From a virus: a stretch of 53,588 nt of DNA. The notes under the pieces were generated by a model. That model ran no database searches. It was not told the DNA's origin and saw nothing but the letters and a program-made list of their open reading frames with translations. Within the stretch, counting starts at the first letter, position 1. The number at the start of each line of letters is the position of its first letter. The position numbers and the translations under genes were made by a program. The DNA lies in the IMG/VR virus record IMGVR_UViG_3300025120_000071, positions 1 through 53,588 of that record. The stretch is one strand, 5' to 3'. This document shows positions 1 to 7,829 of the stretch, one piece after another.

Positions 1-477
1 GGGCGGGCATCCGCCCGCGGGACTCTTGTACACTCTATAGTAGAAAAGTATTTACTCAATGAAAACACTACAGATTATTTGCCGCACATTAGACAAAGCC
101 TCGAAAACTTACGTCCAATTCTGGATAGCAGGGTCGGAACGATCTACGGCCTCGAGGTACCTCTTTATAGTTCTTACCTCGGTGTTGCTGGCCGATGCGA
201 TTGTGTCGCTGAGTTTGACGGTGTTCCATCCATAGTAGATTTTAAGACATCTAAACGTGTAAAGAAAAAAGAATACATTTCAAATTACTTTGCTCAAATG
301 GCAGGTTATGCGGTGATGTGGGAAGAAAGAACTGGCATGCCGATTACTAATACAGTCATTATCATGGATGTGGATGATAATGAACCTTTAGTCTTTAAAG
401 AACACCGTGACAATCATATTGAACTCCTCATTGATACTAAAAAAGAATACGATAGACGAAAATTATTTTCACATTAA
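1..477 (+). CDS. PD-(D/E)XK (RecB/Cas4-like) exonuclease, 5' end outside window
   Basis: Nuclease of the RecB/Cas4-like PD-(D/E)XK superfamily, expected to cut DNA in phage replication, recombination or host DNA breakdown. The frame is open back to base 1, so the gene starts upstream. A TTG at 79 is not needed as a start, because family motifs lie before it: GTLVHSIVEKYL at about bases 22-57 carries the motif I histidine. Downstream, GRCDCVAEFDG and IVDFKTSK give the D and the D/E-x-K core, and the QMAGYAV segment gives the Q-x3-Y motif. The stop is at 475-477, followed by a promoter. The family assignment is from motif order; the biological substrate is inference. Confidence 0.75.
   Translation, partial: GRASARGTLVHSIVEKYLLNENTTDYLPHIRQSLENLRPILDSRVGTIYGLEVPLYSSYLGVAGRCDCVAEFDGVPSIVDFKTSKRVKKKEYISNYFAQMAGYAVMWEERTGMPITNTVIIMDVDDNEPLVFKEHRDNHIELLIDTKKEYDRRKLFSH
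3..18. repeat. GC-rich perfect hairpin inside the nuclease gene
   Basis: GCGGGC (3-8) and GCCCGC (13-18) are perfect inverted arms around ATCC. This is by far the most GC-rich patch at the edge of an otherwise AT-rich window. It is read through as codons (G-R-A-S-A-R-G) just before the nuclease motif I, so it is compatible with coding sequence. Whether it has a role or is chance is not known. Confidence 0.4.
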
Positions 478-527
478 ATGCATTTAACGGTGTACATTTG
501 CTGAAAACTGTGGTATAATAGATCTAT
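478..527 (+). promoter_or_regulatory. sigma70-like early/middle promoter P1
   Basis: The -35 box TGTACA (491-496) and the -10 box TATAAT (514-519) are 17 bp apart, with TG before the -10 (extended -10). Upstream is ATGCATTT (478-485), inside the palindrome TTAAATGCATTTAA (474-487). The palindrome ATAGATCTAT (518-527) covers the predicted start site. It precedes an AGAGGAG ribosome binding site (537-543) and the gene at 553. No other clear promoter is seen until 9818, so it may drive the whole 553-9814 stretch. Confidence 0.8.
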
Positions 528-552
528 AATAAAGAAAGAGGAGAATTTTATT

Positions 553-735
553 ATGGAATACATTACTACACAGGTTCTTAAAATGTCTCAATTAGAAGCA
601 TTCCGGAATGAATATACAGCATTAACAGATGTTGTAAAACCCGGTGCAGATATTCTAGACAGAATTGGTTACCTTGAACAAACACTCGATCTAGTGGATA
701 TGGGTGAAATCCTTATTAACATGAGGAGTAAATAA
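553..735 (+). CDS. small hypothetical protein (60 aa)
   Basis: First gene behind promoter P1, with a strong AGAGGAG ribosome binding site 9 bases before ATG. The 60-residue product is predicted helical, with no signal peptide, membrane segment or motif I recognise. Its stop overlaps the next start by one base (TAATG), so the two are probably translationally coupled. The position, as first gene of an early-type operon, fits the small host-takeover or regulatory proteins common in T4-like phages, but this is inference. Confidence 0.7.
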   Translation: MEYITTQVLKMSQLEAFRNEYTALTDVVKPGADILDRIGYLEQTLDLVDMGEILINMRSK

Positions 736-1271
736 TGACAGTATATCTCGATATGGACGGAGTCATTGCAGACTTCTTTAGTGGCATCGAATTAAAATAC
801 GGTGTAGATCATTGGAAGTCTATTCAAGATCGTGAAATCAAATTCAAAGAACTTGCTAACACAAACTTCTTTTACACACTTCCAATCTTTAGAGAAGATC
901 GTGGACCTCGGCGAGCAGGTCCTAGTATATCCTGTGAAATCATAAGATTTGTAAAAGAAATATCCAATGGCGATTGGGGAATTTGTTCTTCACCATTACG
1001 TGGTGATACAATGAATTCATCTTATTGGAAACGCAGATGGTTAGAAGATAAAGATTATATGCCACCTTTAGTTGAGAACATGATCTTTACTGGTAACAAA
1101 CATAAGTATGCTTGGAATGCACTAACTCGCAAGCCAAACATTTTAGTTGATGATAAACCTGAAAACATCAAGCGTTGGATAGAAGCTGGAGGTATTGGTA
1201 TTCGCTTTCAAGCAAATGAAGATGATCTAGAAGAATACCTATTTGTAGAACTGGAGAAAGCATGCCAATAA
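735..1271 (+). CDS. HAD-superfamily 5'(3')-deoxyribonucleotidase-like protein
   Basis: Probable HAD-fold nucleotidase that would remove phosphate from (deoxy)nucleoside monophosphates. Motif I is DMDGVIADF at residues 6-14, with Asp6 as nucleophile and Asp8 as acid/base. Motif IV is VDDKPEN with D139 and D140, followed by IKRWIEAGGIGI, as in the NT5C-like family. At 178 aa the length fits a single-domain member with a small cap. The gene is coupled to its neighbour at 735 and overlaps the next start at 1262. Substrate specificity is not visible; a role in nucleotide pool control is the usual phage context. Confidence 0.8.
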   Translation: MTVYLDMDGVIADFFSGIELKYGVDHWKSIQDREIKFKELANTNFFYTLPIFREDRGPRRAGPSISCEIIRFVKEISNGDWGICSSPLRGDTMNSSYWKRRWLEDKDYMPPLVENMIFTGNKHKYAWNALTRKPNILVDDKPENIKRWIEAGGIGIRFQANEDDLEEYLFVELEKACQ

Positions 1272-1501
1272 GCACAATACTCAATATGCGTACAGAATTT
1301 GAAGATATAACTGAAAATTATAATATGAACGGGCATGCTGGTAGTAGTATAAATAGTCTTAATTGGTTTGTTGAGAATGGACATAAGTCCAACTCACTTC
1401 GTAATGGATTTGATGATGCAATGGAAATAGCAAACAAAATCCTAGCGGAGGCTAATCAATGGCAAAAACTCTCGAAAAAGGATCATTATTCGAGCATTTA
1501 G
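1262..1501 (+). CDS. hypothetical protein (79 aa)
   Basis: I do not recognise this short soluble-looking protein. It starts inside the end of the nucleotidase gene (10 bp overlap; the upstream GGAGAAAG can serve as ribosome binding site). It runs 43 bp into the next gene, which has its own ribosome binding site. The central part (GFDDAMEIANKILAEAN) is predicted helical. The long overlap could mean a shorter real product, but no earlier stop is present. Confidence 0.55.
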   Translation: MPISTILNMRTEFEDITENYNMNGHAGSSINSLNWFVENGHKSNSLRNGFDDAMEIANKILAEANQWQKLSKKDHYSSI

Positions 1502-1818
1502 ATGCGGATGGTGATGGCATTATTACAGATAGTGAAATGGCAAGAGCAAAAGAAATAGCAGAGTTTGAACATAAGCAAGCTATGCAACAGAATGAAGATG
1601 CAAAGGAAGATCAAATTAGACGTATGGCGTGGTTTGCACTATGGGGTATGCTTTTATATCCTGTTGGTATTTTTTGTGCAGATATGATTGGTTACGATAC
1701 AACAGGACAATTACTTGCAGATATCGCGCCTACATACTTTGTTGCAATTTCAGCTCTAGTCGGTGCTTTCTTTGGTGCACAAGCGTACCAGAAAACAAAG
1801 AAGAATGGCACTAGTTAA
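1459..1818 (+). CDS. EF-hand membrane protein with two transmembrane segments
   Basis: The N-terminal part holds a textbook EF-hand calcium loop, DADGDGIITDSE (residues 15-26), with D15, D17, D19 and E26 at loop positions 1, 3, 5 and 12. A charged helix (27-55) follows, then two hydrophobic segments at about 57-78 and 85-107, and a basic tail. The start is chosen at ATG 1459, behind GCGGAGG. Two membrane segments with a charged tail also suit a holin, but similar EF-hand membrane proteins of unknown role occur in other marine T4-like phages (from memory). Calcium binding and holin activity are both inference. Confidence 0.7.
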   Translation: MAKTLEKGSLFEHLDADGDGIITDSEMARAKEIAEFEHKQAMQQNEDAKEDQIRRMAWFALWGMLLYPVGIFCADMIGYDTTGQLLADIAPTYFVAISALVGAFFGAQAYQKTKKNGTS

Positions 1819-2024
1819 TGTACCAAGCCCTAGTGTGGGTGTGTTTAATGTCAAATCCAGCAGAGTGCATAACTTTAGAAGATCAAAGAGGCCCATACAA
1901 GACTTATGAAAGATGTGAATCCCGTGCTTATGAAATGTCTCGTGCAGTTCATATACATATGAAGGGATACAAACCAAAGAGGTGGTCATGCCGTGGTTTA
2001 GCAAAGGGCCAGCTTACTAAATAA
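1818..2024 (+). CDS. small cysteine-containing protein, possibly exported
   Basis: A 68-residue product whose start overlaps the previous stop (TAATG). The first 10 residues are hydrophobic (YQALVWVCLM). They are followed by a short Cys-containing region with four cysteines in all (C9, C17, C33, C58). This would suit a small periplasmic or membrane-attached protein held by disulfides, but there is no basic N-terminus and the signal is short. No family is recognised. Confidence 0.6.
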   Translation: MYQALVWVCLMSNPAECITLEDQRGPYKTYERCESRAYEMSRAVHIHMKGYKPKRWSCRGLAKGQLTK

Positions 2025-2037
2025 TTGAAAGTATATT

Positions 2038-2802
2038 ATGCGTAATTTAGTCTTCCAATATTATATTCCTTATGAGTCTTTTGATGCTGATATGGGTGGA
2101 GTGAATATGCCTGAATGGGCAAAGGCTGGACAAAGATCTGCTATGGCATATGCTGATGCATGTGGTGCTGAATACATGCTTAGCCACGATAGATATTTTA
2201 CACACCTTGATCCTCGTTTAGATTCTCTGCGATTATTTTATGATTCGCAGTTTGAACAATACGATAATATCTTTTGCTTAGATTTAGATATGCTTATCTC
2301 CAGTAAAGATAATGTATTCATTCGTGACATTCAAGATGTTGCAATGGTACATGAATATGGTGTGCATACCGGTGGACCTGCAGGATGGTTGCGTAATGTA
2401 ATGGATAAGCCTCTACATGAAAGAGGTGTTATTGCATACGGTAAACATTTATTTGGCCAAGACTGGATGTTCCCTAAATCAACTCGTTATCCAGATGAAA
2501 GGTTCCGTTATCTCAATGGAGGCTTTCAATTGTGGAGTAAAGAAGGTCGAGCAAAAGCCAAAGAGCACTTCACTTCTGTAGATGACTATGTCCTTCACAC
2601 TCGATATACAGAACAAATGTATGTCAATCTTCAACTATCACAACCCATTTTTAATGTAACCGAGTTTAGTACAACTTGGAATCGTATGCCATATCAATGG
2701 CGCGGTAAACCTGACGGTAAACTCAATCACTTCTTGGCTCGTACAAAATTTGAAATGCCAAGACTAGAACATACGGAGTTAAGTATATGGCAACCTTCTT
2801 AG
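2038..2802 (+). CDS. putative glycosyltransferase (GT-A, GT8-like)
   Basis: First gene of the glycan island. It begins with the short beta-strand MRNLVFQYYIP, a start type shared by several neighbours. The metal-binding DxD motif is LDLDML (D82, D84), and it carries the GGFQLWS segment typical of acceptor-side loops in this group. A GT-A fold using a nucleotide-sugar donor with a divalent metal is expected. Sugar and acceptor cannot be told. No new promoter is seen before it, so it probably depends on read-through from P1. It overlaps the next gene by 16 bp. Confidence 0.65.
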   Translation: MRNLVFQYYIPYESFDADMGGVNMPEWAKAGQRSAMAYADACGAEYMLSHDRYFTHLDPRLDSLRLFYDSQFEQYDNIFCLDLDMLISSKDNVFIRDIQDVAMVHEYGVHTGGPAGWLRNVMDKPLHERGVIAYGKHLFGQDWMFPKSTRYPDERFRYLNGGFQLWSKEGRAKAKEHFTSVDDYVLHTRYTEQMYVNLQLSQPIFNVTEFSTTWNRMPYQWRGKPDGKLNHFLARTKFEMPRLEHTELSIWQPS

Positions 2803-3392
2803 AAATTGCTGGTGAAGCAAGGCGTGGAATTAACTGGGAAATTGTAAATGGTTTCCGTACGGATAAAACCATGGATGCTGAAATATGGGATATGAGAGAT
2901 CTTCCTATGAAAAAACCTGCAGCTTCGTATGATGGAATTTATTCTGAACATTTTATTGAGCATATACATAAGTACCAAGGAATCAATTTCTTTAAGGAAG
3001 CATTTAGATTACTAAAACCTGGCGGAACTCTTCGTACTGTATGGCCTAAGTATGAAATTATTGAATGGCTTGTTGGTCCAGAAGATTTAAGTAATAATAC
3101 TTTTGTAAACCATTACTACCAAGTGTATGTAAAAAAACACAAGTTTCCGGAAGAAGGTAATGAACATAGAAGACCACAAGAGCAAGTTGCATTAGGATTA
3201 TTACATCAAGGTGGTGAGCATAAGTATCTTTGGGGCGAAGCTGAAATGATTGCTACATTAAAAGATCTTGGTTTTTCTAGTGTACAAACTTGGCCGTATG
3301 GTGTTAGTGGTAGAGCAGATTTTAATGGAATTGAAAAGCCTGATGTTATTAGGGCTGCACATTCTGGAGTAGTGGAAGCAACCAAATGGTAA
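2787..3392 (+). CDS. class I SAM-dependent methyltransferase-like protein
   Basis: The sequence resembles the Methyltransf_11 group: an acidic strand (AEIWDMRDLPM), then YDGIYSEHFIEHI (about residues 49-61), and LLKPGGTLR (about 75-83), the usual motif III of these enzymes. The glycine-rich motif I is weak (IAGEARRG at 7-14), so the N-terminus is compact. The start is ATG 2787 behind CGGAG. Methylation of a sugar or glycan is the likely job, given glycosyltransferases on both sides. The substrate is unknown. Confidence 0.6.
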   Translation: MATFLEIAGEARRGINWEIVNGFRTDKTMDAEIWDMRDLPMKKPAASYDGIYSEHFIEHIHKYQGINFFKEAFRLLKPGGTLRTVWPKYEIIEWLVGPEDLSNNTFVNHYYQVYVKKHKFPEEGNEHRRPQEQVALGLLHQGGEHKYLWGEAEMIATLKDLGFSSVQTWPYGVSGRADFNGIEKPDVIRAAHSGVVEATKW

Positions 3393-3772
3393 CTATAATT
3401 ATCGATTGCACTAAGTCTCATTATAAGTTTCTTGAGTACTGGAATCCGTTGCAACTAAAGCATGCTAAAATAGAGTTTATTTTTAATGAGCATTCAATCT
3501 TATATGCAATAAAAAAAGCAAGCAATAAACATGTATTTGTTACTTCAACAAATTTAATACCGACATATGAAACAATGGTCAAGCTAGAAACATTGCGGGA
3601 AAATACTATGTTAGCTCCGCAAAATCACATTGGTATAAGTACTAACTCAATTACACCTGTTAGCTATGAAAGAGATAAGTGCTTATCGATGGATGAAACC
3701 TTTAGTATGAATTCATATATAGATAAATTCAATCCAGAAATAATTGAAGAAGGAAGTATGTATAGTGTCTAA
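3386..3772 (+). CDS. hypothetical protein in glycan island (128 aa)
   Basis: No domain is recognised. It opens with a buried strand (TIIIDCTKSHY) and has a Rossmann-like alternation of short strands and helices in its first half. It may be a remnant or auxiliary piece of a sugar-transfer enzyme, but nothing catalytic is visible. It overlaps both neighbours by a few bases (7 bp before, 8 bp after), which places it firmly in the operon. Confidence 0.55.
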   Translation: MVTIIIDCTKSHYKFLEYWNPLQLKHAKIEFIFNEHSILYAIKKASNKHVFVTSTNLIPTYETMVKLETLRENTMLAPQNHIGISTNSITPVSYERDKCLSMDETFSMNSYIDKFNPEIIEEGSMYSV

Positions 3773-4430
3773 TATAATTCTACAACATTTTGATGGTGAA
3801 TTGCGAGAACTGGATCATTTATCAATTGAAAACATGAAGCAGTATGCTCATACACACGGTGCTGAATACCAGCTAGTTAGGGGTAAACCATTTAGGGAAC
3901 ATCTGACGGGTGCATGTCAGAAGGTGCATATGTTATCAGATCATTATGATCAATATGATCAGGTGCTTATGGTTGATATTGATATGTTTGCACCGAAAGG
4001 TATGTTTACAAATGTATTCGGAGTTTCTGGTATTGGTCTATATGCTAGCACTCAACAAATGTTACATCGTAAAATAGCAAACACCGCTGGTGGCAGTATG
4101 CTCTATCCTTACTGGGGCGGAGCAATATACAAAATGAATCTTAAAACTCGAATGATTTTAAGAGAACAGCTAGGTGGTGATGAGTCTTGGATGGATAAAT
4201 TTAATGAAGCATATAAGTTTGAGGATGAAGGCATTATGCACATCCTTGCTAAGAAAGCTAACTTTCAACCTGAAGACGCGTATATGCATCAAAAGTGGTG
4301 TCAGTGTTCTTTCTTACCTAATCCCGAAAAAGCTGGATTTATTCATGTGAGAACAAAGATTACACCACAAGGACCTAAGAAAGAAAAGATTGAAAACTAT
4401 TATGATCTTAAAGTAAAAGGTATCTTATGA
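3765..4430 (+). CDS. putative glycosyltransferase (GT-A, DxD)
   Basis: GT-A type glycosyltransferase with the metal-binding motif VDIDMF (D71, D73) and a YWGGAIYKM acceptor loop. I place the start at GTG 3765, behind GAAGGAAG. The resulting N-terminus MSNIILQHFDG matches the short first strand of the sister enzymes at 2038 and 5437. A TTG at 3744 in the same frame would add seven unlikely residues. It overlaps the upstream stop by 8 bp and the glf start by 4 bp. Donor and acceptor are unknown. Confidence 0.65.
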   Translation: MSNIILQHFDGELRELDHLSIENMKQYAHTHGAEYQLVRGKPFREHLTGACQKVHMLSDHYDQYDQVLMVDIDMFAPKGMFTNVFGVSGIGLYASTQQMLHRKIANTAGGSMLYPYWGGAIYKMNLKTRMILREQLGGDESWMDKFNEAYKFEDEGIMHILAKKANFQPEDAYMHQKWCQCSFLPNPEKAGFIHVRTKITPQGPKKEKIENYYDLKVKGIL

Positions 4431-5437
4431 ACATATTAGTTGTAGGTGCCGGTTTTGCCGGTGCTGTAGTTGCACATGAATTGGCCAATGCTGGACATAA
4501 GATTCAAGTCATTGAGAAACGCAACCACATTGCTGGTAATGCATATGACTACACTAACAAGCACGGCATCCGCATTCACAAATATGGACCACATTTATTC
4601 CATACAAACAATAAAAAAGTTTATGACTGGGTTACGCAGTTTGGTGAATGGGTTGAGTATAGACATAAAGTTAAAGCGATGCTAAGCACTGGTCAGTATG
4701 TTACTCTTCCAGTCAATAGTGAAACCAAAGAAATCGTTGGCGAAGAAAATATTATTAGCACGTTCTATGCACCATACACATATAAAATGTGGGGAAAAAC
4801 TATAGAAGAACTCGATCCATCTATTATTAAAAGAGTTGCAATAAGAGATGATGATAACGAAGAGTACTTTCCAAATGACGAGTTTCAGGCTTTACCGAAA
4901 GATGGTTATGAAAAAGTCTTTAAGCAGATTTTAAATCATGAAAACATAACAGTTGAATTAAATAAACCTTTTAAAAAATACATGGAAAGTAAATATGATC
5001 ATGTATTTAATTCAATGGCGATTGATGAGTATTATGATTATGAGTTTGGTGATCTACCATATCGCTCTATCAAATTCCATAATGTAGATCTACCATTGCC
5101 AAAACTATTACCGACCGCTGTAGTTAACTTTACACACGATGGACCATACACTCGAATGACAGAGTGGAAGAACATGCCATCACATGGTATTAACGATGTA
5201 ATGACTTCTGTAACATATGAAGAACCATGTGACTATAAAGATAATAACCATGAGCGATACTATCCAGTTAAAGATATAGATGGTGGTAATAGGGACATAT
5301 ATAATAAGTATAAGAACATAACAAAAGAAAACATGACATTCATAGGAAGATGCGGTATGTACGTATATGTTGATATGCACCAAGCTATAAGTTCTTCTCT
5401 TGCTACAACTGAAAAATTTATTAAGGAAAACACATAA
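4427..5437 (+). CDS. glf: UDP-galactopyranose mutase
   Basis: Interconverts UDP-galactopyranose and UDP-galactofuranose, using reduced FAD; this supplies galactofuranose to glycosyltransferases. The N-terminal FAD site is VVGAGFAGAV (5-14), followed by an acidic strand end (VIEKRNHIAGNAYD). The family signatures HKYGPHLFHTNN and TFYAPYTYKMWG, and the C-terminal GRCGMYVYVDMHQAI, are all present. At 336 aa it is close to full length for bacterial UGM (about 370). It sits between glycosyltransferases that could use its product. This is the most certain enzyme of the island and implies a galactofuranose-containing glycan. Confidence 0.93.
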   Translation: MNILVVGAGFAGAVVAHELANAGHKIQVIEKRNHIAGNAYDYTNKHGIRIHKYGPHLFHTNNKKVYDWVTQFGEWVEYRHKVKAMLSTGQYVTLPVNSETKEIVGEENIISTFYAPYTYKMWGKTIEELDPSIIKRVAIRDDDNEEYFPNDEFQALPKDGYEKVFKQILNHENITVELNKPFKKYMESKYDHVFNSMAIDEYYDYEFGDLPYRSIKFHNVDLPLPKLLPTAVVNFTHDGPYTRMTEWKNMPSHGINDVMTSVTYEEPCDYKDNNHERYYPVKDIDGGNRDIYNKYKNITKENMTFIGRCGMYVYVDMHQAISSSLATTEKFIKENT

Positions 5438-6315
5438 TGAAAAATATAATTTACCAATACTGGAAAGGCGATTTAAAGCCTGGTGTTAAATATAGCTGTA
5501 AGCTTATGAAAGAATATGCTAAACGTATTGGTGTAGAATATAGATTTGATCATAATAAAACAATTGCCGGTAACGTAGTTAATGTTCCAATCTATTATGA
5601 ACCAGCCAATCCATTAGTGTCTGATGACTTTGATGAGTATGACAATGTTATGCTATGTGATGTTGATGTATTTCCAACTGAAGGATTATCTGATAACATT
5701 TTTGATTTATTAGATGGAGAAGATGCCGGTATTTGTACAGAACCAAAGCAGCCTTACTTTAGAACCATATACGCATCTGGTGGTATTACTAGTGACATTG
5801 ATAAGCGTTGGGCAAAAGTGTGTAAAGATAACTGGGGTGTAGATTATCCTGTCGACAAACTGGATAGACCAGAAGTATTTAATACTGGTGTTGTAGTTAT
5901 CTCTAAAGCTGGTTTAAAGAAGATGAAAACTGAATGGCCAACATTTCAAGAATATGTAAACCAAATGCGTGAATTCCCTAATTTTTATAGACTATTCCAA
6001 GACTATTTTTCAGCGTTTATTCACTTACCTAATTTTAATCTAAAGCGATTACCTAATGAATGGAACTGCTATATGCATAAAGTAGGTTCACATCCAAACG
6101 CAAAGATTGGTGACAATAGACCAGAGAATGCTAAGTTAGTTCATATTATGTTCCGTACAGCAGATGATTGGTCAACTGATATTCTTTGGAGAATTACTAA
6201 TAAACCGGTAGCCGAATGGAATTTACATCTACACAAAGAGTGGCCAAACGAGCCATCGAAAACAGATAATAGTTTACTAGGCCAACTAAAGGATATTTCC
6301 AATGTTAACAGCTGA
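5437..6315 (+). CDS. putative glycosyltransferase (GT-A, DxD)
   Basis: Begins MKNIIYQYWKG like the two sister enzymes upstream. It carries the metal motif CDVDVF (D75, D77) and FNTGVVVISK, the asparagine-containing acceptor loop typical of GT8-like proteins. Its start overlaps the glf stop by one base (TAATG), so it is probably coupled to the mutase and is a candidate galactofuranosyltransferase; this is inferred from position only. The last 14 bp overlap the next gene. Confidence 0.7.
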   Translation: MKNIIYQYWKGDLKPGVKYSCKLMKEYAKRIGVEYRFDHNKTIAGNVVNVPIYYEPANPLVSDDFDEYDNVMLCDVDVFPTEGLSDNIFDLLDGEDAGICTEPKQPYFRTIYASGGITSDIDKRWAKVCKDNWGVDYPVDKLDRPEVFNTGVVVISKAGLKKMKTEWPTFQEYVNQMREFPNFYRLFQDYFSAFIHLPNFNLKRLPNEWNCYMHKVGSHPNAKIGDNRPENAKLVHIMFRTADDWSTDILWRITNKPVAEWNLHLHKEWPNEPSKTDNSLLGQLKDISNVNS

Positions 6316-6892
6316 AATAGATCATGTAGAATCAGTTGAAGAATTTTATAAAGAAATTCGTACTCAGCAAGAATTGTTTCATGGTGATCATTATTGCGCA
6401 ATGCATGATGCAATTCAAAAGTTTATGAAAGACTGTAGGTCGTATAAAGAACTTGGTACACACCAAGGTGCTAGTGCTGCAGCTGCAATGTTAGGTGAAC
6501 ATAAGCCAAAGTATATGGAATTAATTGATATTGATCATGTTAAATATCGTAAAAATCTTAAGAGATTAGCAGAACCATATTGTAAAGAACACGGCATTGA
6601 ACTTGTAGTACGTGAAGCAGATTCTGGTGGTCTTGGTTCTATGTCCAATAAAGCAGTGGATATGCTTATGATTGATTCAATTCATAAGAGACCACATATG
6701 GAAAAAGAATTACAGATTCACGGGCAAATGGTTACTAAATATATCGTAGCCCACGATACTAGTAAAGCACAATCAAGTAATTTAATTGAGCTTTACGAAT
6801 GTTTAGTTAATTTTTGTATAGACAATCCATCTTGGAAAGTCTTAGAACGAGGTGTTGAAAACGTTGGATACACCGTATTGAAAAGGAGTTAA
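6302..6892 (+). CDS. class I SAM methyltransferase (CmcI / Methyltransf_24-like)
   Basis: Motif I is KELGTHQGASA (residues 49-59), as in the cephalosporin hydroxylase/CmcI-like methyltransferases (EiGtyqGgSa). It is followed by an acidic strand ELIDIDHV (73-80), then MLMIDSIHKRPHMEKEL and YIVAHDT in the usual positions for this family. The likely role is O-methylation of a glycan. It overlaps the upstream glycosyltransferase and is followed after three bases by the next gene. Confidence 0.65.
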   Translation: MLTAEIDHVESVEEFYKEIRTQQELFHGDHYCAMHDAIQKFMKDCRSYKELGTHQGASAAAAMLGEHKPKYMELIDIDHVKYRKNLKRLAEPYCKEHGIELVVREADSGGLGSMSNKAVDMLMIDSIHKRPHMEKELQIHGQMVTKYIVAHDTSKAQSSNLIELYECLVNFCIDNPSWKVLERGVENVGYTVLKRS

Positions 6893-6895
6893 ATA

Positions 6896-7132
6896 ATGGA
6901 AGCACTACTTATTATCGCAGCATTAGCAGCCGGAGCACATTATCTTCAAGATGATGATGTGCCTAATAGCGCAATTCACAGTTCACAGACTACAAAAAAT
7001 ATTTCAACTTTTAAAGCAGATATCAATCATGAATTAAGCTTAGCCCAGATTGATTGGAGCAAAGCTGGCAACTTTAAAGTTGGTGATTCACCTGAAACTG
7101 GTGTGCAGTGGGTATTTTTAACAGGTAAGTAA
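6896..7132 (+). CDS. small exported or membrane-anchored hypothetical protein
   Basis: The 78-residue product starts with a hydrophobic stretch (about residues 3-17, rich in Ala, Leu and Ile) that may be a signal anchor. A soluble, polar C-terminal part follows. The ribosome binding site is AAAGGAG. No family is recognised. It may be a periplasmic or membrane helper within the glycan operon. Confidence 0.55.
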   Translation: MEALLIIAALAAGAHYLQDDDVPNSAIHSSQTTKNISTFKADINHELSLAQIDWSKAGNFKVGDSPETGVQWVFLTGK

Positions 7133-7133
7133 A

Positions 7134-7829
7134 ATGCAAGCGTATGCAATCGTAATTAAAGATCACGAAGTATCTGAGACTGGTTATAACAATCTAAAAG
7201 TTTCTTCTGAAAAATTTAAAAATTCTTTTAAGATTAGAAGGTTCGATGCTATTTTACCTAAAATGGCAAGAACCGTTATGTCTGGTAATGGTCTTAAATG
7301 GAAGTATCCTTGGGAAGGGAAAGAAACAGATTTGAAAACCGGTTTGATTAAATCGGCATATCAAACTGCGAATAAGAATACAAGGATTGCGTGTGCATTA
7401 AGTCACTGGTTATTATGGCATAAATGTTTAACAGAAGATACACCTCTTCTTATACTAGAACACGATGCGTTGTTTATTGAAAAGCTAGAACATAGTTCAA
7501 TACTAAAAAGCAAATTTGATATTATAGGAATTAATAGTCCAGCGGCCGCAACACGAAAAGCTCATGAATTTCACGACAAAGTTCAAGCTGGTAGATCATT
7601 GATCCAACCGGTTCCTACAGTTGATGAATTTAATGTGCCACAAGGATTGGCTGGAAATAGCGCATATATAATTAAACCAGCTGGAGCAAAGTCTATATTA
7701 GATGCTGCTCGAGAACATGGCCTTTGGCCAAATGACGCATTAATGTGTAAGCAGATTATTTCAAACCTAGGTGTGACTAAGACTTATTATACTCGAGTTC
7801 AAGGTCTACCATCAACAACGGTGAGTTAA
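7134..7829 (+). CDS. glycosyltransferase family 25-like protein
   Basis: Resembles GT25 (LPS biosynthesis) enzymes. It has a first strand with a nucleotide-handling loop (AYAIVIKDHE), the helix ACALSHWLLWHKCL (about 82-95), and the acidic motif LILEHDALF (E109, H110, D111), where the family usually has EDD. Near the C-terminus, AYIIKPAGAKSIL matches the family's aYlis..gAk.ll element. It probably adds a sugar to a lipopolysaccharide-like or virion glycan. It is followed immediately (no spacer) by a second GT25-like gene. Confidence 0.75.
   Translation: MQAYAIVIKDHEVSETGYNNLKVSSEKFKNSFKIRRFDAILPKMARTVMSGNGLKWKYPWEGKETDLKTGLIKSAYQTANKNTRIACALSHWLLWHKCLTEDTPLLILEHDALFIEKLEHSSILKSKFDIIGINSPAAATRKAHEFHDKVQAGRSLIQPVPTVDEFNVPQGLAGNSAYIIKPAGAKSILDAAREHGLWPNDALMCKQIISNLGVTKTYYTRVQGLPSTTVS

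Noticed and set aside
5180-5457. Minus-strand open frames over the end of glf
   Set aside because: They lie fully opposite the conserved glf sequence and have no start signals.
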